Below, in pieces: positions 55,512 through 64,000 of a stretch of 64,000 nt of DNA. Below the pieces are notes generated by a model, which was not told the origin of the DNA, made no database searches, and saw nothing but the letters and a program-made list of their open reading frames with translations. Each line of letters opens with the position of its first letter. Position 1 is the first letter of the stretch. The position numbers and the translations under genes were made by a program. This DNA is from VFMC01 sp963791635 (GTDB lineage Bacteria > Actinomycetota > Acidimicrobiia > Acidimicrobiales > Ilumatobacteraceae): NCBI GenBank assembly GCA_963791635.1, contig CAWBTC010000005.1:992001-1056000 (forward strand). The letters are read 5' to 3'.

Positions 55512-58500
55512 ACGAAACGGCGCCTCGACGGCGCCTCAGGTTGCCGTCGCCCGGCATGCTGGCGTTGGCGGTGCTCACCTACCTCCCGGCGCTGACTGCC
55601 GAGCCCGGCCGGATGCCTGCCGACACCAAGCTGTTCCTGTACCTCGATCCTGGTCGCCTCGTGGCCGACGCGCCGTTCACGTGGGACACGCGCCAGTTCG
55701 CCGGCTGGGTGCCGCACCAGACGATCGCCTACCTCTGGCCATCAGGTCCATGGTTCTGGGTGTTCGACCGGCTCGGTGTGCCCGACTGGATCGCGCATCG
55801 GCTGTGGATCGGCACCGTGCTTTTCCTCGGCGGCCTCGGCGTGCGATGGGCGGCGCGGCAACTCGGGCTCGCGACGAGTGCAGCATCGGTCGCCGGCATC
55901 GTTTACGCACTCTCGCCCTACATCCTCCCGTACGTCTCGCGCACCTCGGTGATGCTCCTGCCATGGGCGGGCGTGGGGTGGCTGATCGGACTCACCGTGC
56001 GGGCCACGACTCGGACCCGTTGGCGCGACGTGGGTCTGTTCGGCCTCGTGGTGCTCACCATCGGCGCGGTGAACGCGACCGCCCTCGCGCTCGTGGCGCC
56101 AGCGCCGGCGTTGTGGCTGGTGCATGCGGCGTGGCAGCGGAGCATCACCTGGCGCAACGCGGCCGTCGTGGCATTGAAGCTCGGCTTCATCAGCATCGTC
56201 GTCTCCCTGTGGTGGATCGTGATGCTCGTGGTGCAGGGGCGACATGGTGCCGACGTGCTCGCGTTCAGTGAGACCCTCGATGCGGTGTCCCTCACCTCGG
56301 TGAGCACCGAGACACTGCGCGGACTCGGATATTGGCTGTTCTACGTGCGCGACCCGTACGCGTTCACGACCACCGCGGCGATCGACCACCTCGGGAGCGC
56401 GAAGGTGATCCTGGCCGGCTACCTCCTCGTCGTGGCATGCCTGGCCGGCCTGGCGCTCGTGCGCTGGTCGCAGCGGCGGTTCGCGGCGTGGATGGTGTTC
56501 GCGGGCATCGTGCTCGCAGTCGGGGTGCACCCGATCGATGACCCGTCGCCACTGATGGCTCCGCTGCGCGACTCGGCACTCGGGCTCGCGCTCCGGAGCA
56601 GCACCCGTGCGCTTCCACTCAGCGGCTTCGGTCTTGCACTCGGGGCAGGTGCACTGGTCACCCTCGCAGGTCACGCGCAGCTGACGAATCGGCGGTTGCG
56701 TCGCCGTGACCTTGGTGGCATCACGGCGGTTGCACTCGTGCTGCTCGCCGTCATCGGCATCCCAGCGGCCACCAGCGGTGGTTACGTGGACCCTGCGCTC
56801 GAACGCGACCAGGACGTGCCTGCCGCATGGGACGACGCGGTCGCCGCTCTCGATGCCGGCTCGGCGGAGTACCGCGTACTGCAGCTGCCGGGCTCGGAGT
56901 TCGGGGCGTTCCGGTGGGGCTACACCGTCGACCCGCCGCTGCCGGGACTCACCGACAAACCGCTCGTGACACGCGACCTCTTGCCGCTCGGCAGCCCGGG
57001 CGCAATGGATCTTCTGTATGCGCTCGACAACCGGTTCCAGACGGGCACGGTCGATGTCGACGCGATCGCACCCATCGCCCGCTTCCTCGGTGTCGACACG
57101 ATCTGGGTGGCCAACGACCTTGCGTTCGACCGCTTCCGCACGCCGCGTCCCGAACTCGTCTCCGCGCTGTTCGGTTCGCAGCCGGCCGGTCTCGGTGCCC
57201 CCGTGCCCTACGGAACCCCAGCGGTGAACGCCCCCGACATCGCGATGCTCGACGAGCAGGAGCTCACGCAGCCGTCGATCGCCACGCCCGTCGCACCGGT
57301 GGAGTTGGTACCTGTCGACGATCCACAGCCCATCGTCCGAGTCGCGACCCGGACCGTCGTGCTCGCCGGCAGCGGCGACGGCATCGTCGATGCGGCCGCC
57401 GCGGGCCTGCTCGATGGCAGCGAGGCGATCATCTATGCGGCCGACCTCGCCGCGCTGGCAGAAAGCGGGCTGGCAGAAAGCGGGCTGGCAGAAGGCGGGC
57501 TCGCGGACGAGGCCGTCCCCGACGACTCGTTGCTGATCGTCACCGACTCCAACCGCGACCGCGCCTACCAGTGGCGAGGCTCGCAGGACGTGAGCGGGCT
57601 GACCGAAACCGGAGGCGAGATGCCGCGACGCGCTCACCGAGGATGTCGCCGACCAGCGCCTCGCAGTGTTCGACGACGAGGACGCAGCTGAGCAGACGAT
57701 CGCCGTGCTCGACGGCGGCCTCGAGGTGCGAGCGAGCGGGTACGGCGAGCCGTTCGCGTTCCGTCCCGAAGATCGTCCAGCGATGGCCGTGGACGGCGAT
57801 CTCACCACCGCGTGGCGGGTCGCTGACCGCTTCGACCCGGTCGGCGAGCAGATCGAGCTGAACACCTCCGATGGGACGCTCACCCTCGTCCAGCAGCAGG
57901 AGCCGACGGTGAACCGTTTCATCGCCCAGGTTCGCATCGAGGCAGGCGAGGACGATGGGCTGCTGGTCGACCTCGACGAGCGATCGATGGTGCCGATGGG
58001 CCAGCTCGTCGCCGTCACGCCCGACGTGCCGGTGACGATCACGATCACCCGCGTCGAGACGTTGTCCGATGGTGTGGTCGATGGTGGGCCCGACTCTGGC
58101 CCGAGCGCCGTCGGTTTCGCCGAGCTCGGCCCCGTCGCTGCGGAGACCGTGCGTCTGCCGACGCGCTCGCTCGACGCACTGAGCAGCGAACGACCGGTGG
58201 CGATCGTGCTCACGCGCGATCGTGTGCGTGCGACCAATCGCTGGCGCAGCGACCCCGAACCGGGCATGAGCCGCACCTTCACCCTGCCTGTGGCGCGCAC
58301 CTTCGACGCGGCGATCACACTTCGCCGCAACGACCGAGCAGCTGATCCACTCATCGATGCGCTGGTCGCAGCGTCACCTGGCGCACCCGGACTCTTGCCT
58401 CAGGCGTCGTCGAACCGCCGCCTCACAGGTGTTCCCGAAGCCAGGGCCGTCGCCGCCGTCGACGGCGATGCGACGACCGCCTGGACCACACCGTTCGGGC

Positions 58501-59867
58501 AGGCCGTCGGCTCGGCGATGACCGTCGAGATCACCGAAACCGAGCCAGGACCGCTCACGATCGTCCAGCCGATCGATGGTCGCCACAGCACGATCAACCA
58601 GCTGATGATCGACACCGTCGGCGGCATGTCGGTCGTCGACGTGCCGGCGCCTGACGCGAGCGGGACCAGCACGATCACGCTGCCCGCTCCCCTCCCTGCG
58701 GGCACCACGACGTTCACCATCGTCGGCGTCGAGTCACGCACCACCACCGATCGCAGGTGGGCCGAGCAGGTGGAACTGCCAGCGGCGATCAGCGAGCTGG
58801 GTGGCCTCACCCTCGTGCCGGCCCCCGTCGCCGATCTCGACCCTTGTCGAACCGACCTCGTGCAGGTGGACGGCACCCCGGTGGGAGTGGCGATCACCGG
58901 CGAACAGATGGCGTCGCTCGCAGCGGGTGCAGCCGTCGACGTCGGGTTCTGCGAGCTCGCTGGGGGCGATCTCGAGTTGAGTGCAGCCGAACACGGGATC
59001 ACCACCACTGCCGGTCGAACGACCGGCATCGACGTCGATCGGATCACACTGCGATCCGGTGTCGCTCGGCCTGCTGGCGTGATGGCGCCGGTGCTCGACG
59101 TGGAGCGCACCCGCACGACGCGCACCGTCATCGTCGACTCGTGCCCCGATGGCTGCTGGGTCGTGCTGGGCGAGGGCTACAACGATGCGTGGGAGGCAAC
59201 CGTTGACGGCGAGTCGATCGGTGCACCCGCGCAGGTGGCCGGAGGCTTCAACGGCTGGTGGTTGCCGGCCGGCGACACTGCGCGCACGGTCTCGATGAAC
59301 TGGACGCCACAGGCCCGCCTCAACATCGCCCTGCTGATCGCGCTCGCCGGTGTGCTCGGCTGCGTCGTGCTCGTCGTCGCGGATCGCAAGGTGCGCGCAC
59401 GCGACCTGCCGGTGGTGCCACCCGTGGCCGGTGTCTCGTTCGCGGTGGAACGCGGACCCCACGTCGCTGCGGCTGCAGCAGTCCTCGTGATCGCCGGGGC
59501 GATCGTGATCGCGCCCACGTGGGGCATCGTCTGCATCATCCCCGCGGCGGTGATGGTGCTCACGCGCCGAACGCGGCCGGCAGCGCTTGCTGCCGCGGTC
59601 GCCGCCGGAGCCCTCGGCCTGCTGGTGGCATGGCGACAGCGGCGTGAGCGGTTCTTCCCGGACGCGTCGTGGCCGGGCAACTTCGATGACCTCCATCGAG
59701 CCGGTGTGTTCGTCGTTGTGTTGCTGCTCGCGGGCACGTTGTTCGAACATGATGTCGAACCGGGTGTCGAGCATGAAGTCGAACCGGGTGTCGAACCGGG
59801 TGTCGAGGGTGGTCATGACGGCACAGGACCCGCATCTTCTGGCGCCGATCGTGCAGAGATCAGCTGA
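55508..59867 (+). CDS. aftD: AftD-like alpha-(1->3)-arabinofuranosyltransferase (DUF3367), one frame break
   Basis: About 1450 residues. The N-terminal GT-C membrane part includes LALAVLTYLPALTAEPGRMP, then DTKLFLYLDPGRLVADAPFT, and about ten more segments. The region SPYILPYVSRTSVMLLPWAG and the later CLADGLALVR-like membrane segments match AftD/DUF3367 proteins, which add arabinofuranose to arabinogalactan in mycobacteria. A frame break lies near 57620 (ETGGEM). After it, a large extracytoplasmic part holds two carbohydrate-binding-like stretches (DGDLTTAWRVADRF, DGDATTAWTTPFG). The C-terminal membrane segments end in a repetitive VEPGV tail. Its stop overlaps the convergent acyltransferase by 8 bp. 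Confidence 0.75.
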
Positions 59868-61907
59868 GCGCTGCTGCGACGAGCGACCCGGCGAGGTACT
59901 CCTCGGCCACCCAGTAACCGGCGTCCTCGCTCCAGTGCAGACCGTCCGGCCGCAACCGACCGTCCGAGGTGCCTCCCATCGCGTCGAGCCAGGCTCGCAG
60001 GTCGAGCACCTCCACCAGATCACCTGTCGTCGTGGCGACCTCGCCGATCACCCGGAACTGCACCTCGTAGCGAGCAGGATCGAGCATCTTCACCTGCTCG
60101 CCCTGGAACGGGGCGATCGGGTGCGGCGGGAGCACCCAGGCGATCCTGCGCACCCCGGCCGCAGCGAGCCGGTCCGCCATCGCCGAGTAGTCGACGAGCA
60201 ATCGATCGCCGAATCGCCGGTCGAACGGGCTGATCACGCCTTCGTCGGCGCTCCACTCCCGGTCCTCGACGTCGCGCATCGTCACCATCAACATCACCAC
60301 GTCGGGTTGGAGGTCGGCCAGCAGGCGAGGAAGGCGTTCGTCGAGCAGTTCATCGCACTGCCCTTCGAAGTCGATCGCACCGTCGGTCGGAACCGTGCCG
60401 CTCCGCAGGAACCCGCAACCCGCGACCGACGCGTCGGTCACCTGCGCCGTCTCGGGATGGTCGAGCGCCCATGCGGCGAGGCCAGCCGCGGTGTACTGAG
60501 CAGTGGAATCGCCGAGCACGAGAATGCGCACCGGGCGGCTCACCGACGGAACCGACACCGGCAGCGGCACAGCGGACGACACCACCCGTCCACCGGCTCC
60601 ATGTCCGGCTCGTCCGGCTCGTCCGGCTCGTCCGGCTCGGTGGTCGACGCTGCGGTCACGACCTCGAGGGTGGTCGGCGAGATCGTCTCCAATGGGGCAA
60701 GGGTGCCATCGACCGGTGCGATCGTGGCCTCGGCCAGCTGCCGCGGATCCGCGACGGGCGCAGACGCGACCGGCTGCACACCGATCACGACGAGCAGGGC
60801 GACCGCTGACGTGGCAATGGCGCCACCGAGCAACGGACGGCTCCACTGCGGATCCCACCGGCGAACCGGCTGCTCCAACCATCGAGCCGACAGGGTCGAT
60901 ACAAGGGCCGTGAACGCGAGACGAACGGCGAACAGCACCACGCCGTCGACACGCACTCGGTCCTCGGTGACCACTGCGAAGATCGGCCAGTGGTACAGAT
61001 ACAGCCCGTAGCTGATCGTGCCGACCCACACCACCGGCCGCCACGACAGCGCCGTGCGCATCGGCGACGGGTGCTGCAGCCCCGCCACGACGGCCACGCT
61101 CCCCAGCGCGAACACCGGAAACCAACCCTCGTATGCCGGCCCGCTCCCGGCCGGCCAGGTGAACGCTGCCCACAGCACCGCGGCCATCCCCGCAGGTGCG
61201 AGCCACCGCGACCACAGCCCCCACGTGCCGCGCAGGTGGAACACTGCGGCCAGGGCGGCCCCGACGAGGATCTCACCGACTCGCGCAGGCGTCGCCCAGT
61301 AGGCCGCGTCGGCCCCCCAGACCGCAGCGATCATCGGCGCAGCGAGCACGGCGGCCGCAGCGATCACCACGATCCAACGCACCACTGCCACTGGCGTGGT
61401 CACCCATCGGAACAGACCGATGATCGCGAGTGGCCACAACCAGTAGAACTGCTCCTCGATCGCGAGCGACCAGTAGTGCTCGAGGGGACCAACGCGACCG
61501 AGCGTGGCGTTCGTGAGGTCGTCGTAGCTGGCGCCACCCCACAGCTTCACCCAGTTGGCCATCTGGAGCAGTGCACCGAGCAGATCCCGGCGCAGCGACC
61601 TGAACTCGTCGAACGCCCCCGCCGCGCCAGCGATCGCCACCACGGCGAGGCACAGCAGACCGGCCGGCAACAGCCGCTTCATCCGCCGTCCATAGAACGT
61701 GCCGAGACGAATCGTGCCGGACCGCTGGTGCTCCACCAGCAGCAGCGAAGTGATGAGGTAGCCCGAGAGCGTGAAGAACACCGACACACCCACGTAGCCA
61801 CCGCTCATCCACGTGAACCCACCGTGGAAGACGAGCACGAGCGCGACCGCAACCGCACGGACCCCGTCGAGCGCCGGTTGATAGGCGATCGTCCGCTGCT
61901 GAGTCAC
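59860..61907 (-). CDS. OafA-type acyltransferase with C-terminal SGNH domain, one frame break
   Basis: From GTG 61907, the acyltransferase-3 membrane domain reads QPALDGVRAVAVALVLVFHG with the catalytic His, then about ten segments, with EHYWSLAIEEQFYWLWPLAI as the family core motif. After the membrane domain a linker with a 9-bp repeat (EPD units at nt 60603-60638) is broken near 60580. It then continues VRILVLGDSTAQYTAAGLAA, the GDS motif of an SGNH domain, ending at 59860. Such two-domain proteins move acetyl groups from the cytoplasm onto surface polysaccharide. About 682 codons. Confidence 0.85.
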
Positions 61908-63256
61908 GAGCCCTCGACGGTCGGATCGTCCGCCGGCCACCCCTGTCGGTGATCGCTCCGGCGAGCGAGGAGCTCGACGACGGCGATCGCGGCGAGCACC
62001 ACCACCGTTGCCTCCATCGACGACCGGATCCGGTGGCCGCCGTAGAACACGACCGTGGTGACCGTCACCGACGCCACCGGGCAGAGCAGGAGCCAGACGG
62101 GCCATCGGGCGCCGGCTGAGCGCCGCCACAGGACCGCCCCGCCGCGGATCGCCAACAGCGCGAGCGCCCACCACGTCACGATTCCGGCCCACGACGCCCA
62201 GCGAAAGCGCTCCTCTCCGACGTCCTGGGCAACCAGGCTGTCGAGGCCGTACAGGTCGAGGGTTCGGCCGATGCGCGCAGCAACGACCCTCGGGAGGTCT
62301 CCGGCGTGGTCCTTGGCGTAGTCGATGGCGAGATCGCGCTGGCGGGCCGACCGCGCGCTCGGCTCCTCGTCCATCGCGTAGTCCGGGTCGGCCACGACGC
62401 ACGGCAACGACCACCCACCGATGTTCGGGCCGGTGAACGACGCGTCGCAATAGCTGCCGAGCAACGTGGTGCCGTCGTTGGTGGTGAGGGTGACGGTCTC
62501 GTCGAACCTCGCCATGTTGAACAGCACCCACGGCGACACCGTCACCACGGAGGCAAGGCCCACGATCACCGGGGTGGTGAGGGCGCGAGCCCAGCGCTGA
62601 TCTCGGTCGCGGGTGCCCCACACCTGCACGAGCAGGAGGACCACGATCGCAGGCGAGAGCACCGCGAGCTCACTGCGAGCAAGTGCGCCGAGGCCGGCCA
62701 GGACGCCGGCGAGCACCGCCGGCCCGACGGATGCCATGACGACCAGGCGGTGCGCAGCCCACAGCGTGAGGCACACCAACAACACGCTCACGCTCTCCGA
62801 CATCACCAGCCCGTCGTTCATCCACAGGTTGGGGTACGCAGCCGCGATCGCTGCCGCCACGAGGCCCACCCGGTCGCCGCCGAGACGACGAGCGAGCAGC
62901 CCGATCACCACGATCGTGGCGATGCCGCACAACACGGTCAGCAGGCGTTGCCAGGGCACCGGATCGTCGACCCAGCTCACAGGCGCCAACAGCACCGAGG
63001 TGAGCGGCCCGTGCTCGGCACCTGGCTGATCGACGAAGATCTCGCGGAACCACACGCCATCCGCCAGTTGCCGCGCCTGTGCCGAGTAGTACAGCGAGTC
63101 GTTGAGCAGCAGCGGCTGGCGCCACTTGTCCACCACGAGCAGGCCGAGTCGCCAGATCGCCCCGACCGTGGTGATCACCAGCAGATTCCGCCGGAATCCC
63201 TGGAGCGGATCAGGATGCCGGGGCTCCGGTTCGGGTTCGGTCTCGACTGCCTGCAT
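61904..63256 (-). CDS. GT39-like membrane glycosyltransferase
   Basis: About 450 residues with ten or more membrane segments: LLVITTVGAIWRLGLLVVDK first, then the luminal loop LNDSLYYSAQARQLADGVWF with the Asp typical of the GT39/ArnT-like family, and FYGGHRIRSSMEATVVVLAA at the end. It is a polyprenyl-phosphate-dependent glycosyltransferase by family. The acyltransferase GTG overlaps its stop (GTGA), so the pair is coupled. Start at ATG 63256; a GTG lies 6 bp upstream. Confidence 0.75.
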   Translation of the reverse strand: MQAVETEPEPEPRHPDPLQGFRRNLLVITTVGAIWRLGLLVVDKWRQPLLLNDSLYYSAQARQLADGVWFREIFVDQPGAEHGPLTSVLLAPVSWVDDPVPWQRLLTVLCGIATIVVIGLLARRLGGDRVGLVAAAIAAAYPNLWMNDGLVMSESVSVLLVCLTLWAAHRLVVMASVGPAVLAGVLAGLGALARSELAVLSPAIVVLLLVQVWGTRDRDQRWARALTTPVIVGLASVVTVSPWVLFNMARFDETVTLTTNDGTTLLGSYCDASFTGPNIGGWSLPCVVADPDYAMDEEPSARSARQRDLAIDYAKDHAGDLPRVVAARIGRTLDLYGLDSLVAQDVGEERFRWASWAGIVTWWALALLAIRGGAVLWRRSAGARWPVWLLLCPVASVTVTTVVFYGGHRIRSSMEATVVVLAAIAVVELLARRSDHRQGWPADDPTVEGS

Positions 63257-63377
63257 GCTCACGGAAGTATCGTCGGTCGCCGGTGCCCAGACCACGCACC
63301 GACGACAAGTGCTCGACACGTGCTCACCGAGAGCTCGGCCAGAGCTCGACCAGAGTTCTCTGGAGAACCTCCACCCG

Positions 63378-64000
63378 ATGTCAGACGACCTGCTGGCGCT
63401 CGATCGACCGGCGCACAATCGCACGCGGCACCTGGTGGCCGGCTCGCGTCCCACCGCGTCGGCAGTCGACGACACCGTGCGGATGGAGCGAGTTGGGTCC
63501 GGCAGCACCGATCGGGCGGACGGGATGCATTGGCCTGCCCTCGACGGACTTCGCGGCATCGCGGTCGCAGGCGTGGTGGCGTACCACCTCGGATGGATCT
63601 CGGGCGGCTTCCTCGGCGTCGACCTCTTCTTCGCGCTCTCGGGTTTCTTGATCACCACGCTGCTCGTTCGTGAGCACCGCACACGCGGGAGGATCGACCT
63701 GCTGGCGTTCTGGAGCCGGCGCTTCCGACGATTGCTGCCAGCGGTGATGGTTCTGATCGCAGGCGTGCTCGCCTGGTGCACGGTGTTCGGCACACCGGCC
63801 GAGCAGGCCGGCGCACGGGGTGACTCGCGATGGGCGATCCCGTACCTCGCAAACTGGCACCTGGTGTCGGCAGCCCGCGACTACTGGGCCTCGGCCACCG
63901 ACGCTTCGGTGTTCACGCACCTGTGGAGCCTGGCGATCGAGGAGCAGTTCTACGTCGTCTGGCCGGTGGTTGCCTGGTGGGCACTTCGTGGCCACGACGG
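63378..64000 (+). CDS. OafA-type acyltransferase, N-terminal part (runs off the window)
   Basis: Starts at ATG 63378 with a GGAGAA ribosome site; the open frame continues to the edge (about 207 residues seen). The membrane domain has HWPALDGLRGIAVAGVVAYH with the catalytic His, LDLLAFWSRRFRRLLPAV, and WSLAIEEQFYVVWPVVAWWA, as in the family core. It is a second copy of the acyltransferase type encoded at 59860-61907, on the other strand; the two are divergent from the GT39-like gene. Confidence 0.85.
   Translation, partial: MSDDLLALDRPAHNRTRHLVAGSRPTASAVDDTVRMERVGSGSTDRADGMHWPALDGLRGIAVAGVVAYHLGWISGGFLGVDLFFALSGFLITTLLVREHRTRGRIDLLAFWSRRFRRLLPAVMVLIAGVLAWCTVFGTPAEQAGARGDSRWAIPYLANWHLVSAARDYWASATDASVFTHLWSLAIEEQFYVVWPVVAWWALRGHD

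Overview
The window is high-GC DNA from an actinobacterium. A WhiB regulator, an AftD/DUF3367-type arabinosyltransferase, many GTG starts in GTGA/ATGA overlaps and the gene set fit the class Acidimicrobiia (Ilumatobacter-like), but that placement is inference. No rRNA or tRNA genes were seen. The sequence contains at least thirty single-base frame breaks, in conserved housekeeping-type genes as well as in the mobile element. Most are probably assembly indels, so many genes are given as one interval across several reading frames.

Layout. 51-2857: a minus-strand operon for a ferritin-like di-iron protein with SCP2-like, zinc-ribbon, ferredoxin and flavin reductase partners, and a 27-bp palindrome in front of it. 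3020-3686: a SirB1/transglutaminase-like gene. 3721-5254: an acyl-CoA synthetase whose last codons are interrupted by an integrated element (about 5228-14460). The element carries an excisionase-like protein, a primase/helicase, an HK97-type capsid gene, WhiB and a serine integrase, and resembles the phiRv1 prophage-like element of Mycobacterium tuberculosis in size and content. The displaced 3' end of the synthetase lies just beyond the right end. 14610-17140: an ABC exporter. 17137-26000: a mixed region with a NeuD-like acetyltransferase/carrier-protein fusion, a radical SAM/SPASM enzyme, an MFS transporter, Gfo/Idh and aldehyde dehydrogenases, a phosphodiesterase and an FkbM methyltransferase.

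26038-45581: gamma-glutamyltransferase, then a likely nitrogen-compound catabolic region: flavin-dependent monooxygenase, cytosine-deaminase-like amidohydrolase, ABC importer, N-carbamoyl hydrolase, creatininase-like hydrolase, and further on a PRTase, a second acyl-CoA ligase, a three-subunit molybdenum hydroxylase and PPK2. 46064-52150: a complete dipeptide/oligopeptide ABC import operon (SBP, two permeases, two ATPases) with a clear promoter and an intercistronic hairpin. 52209-53028: enoyl-CoA hydratase. 53106-53348: three copies of a hairpin repeat. 53394-54300: AlkA-like DNA glycosylase. 54314-64000: envelope polysaccharide genes (PIG-V-like mannosyltransferase, AftD-like protein, two OafA-type acyltransferases, a GT39-like transferase).

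The most interesting finds are the phiRv1-like element with its att sites in an acyl-CoA synthetase gene, a candidate iteron origin inside its primase gene, the acetyltransferase-carrier fusion coupled to a radical SAM enzyme, the di-iron oxygenase operon with its operator-like palindrome, and the hairpin repeat array.
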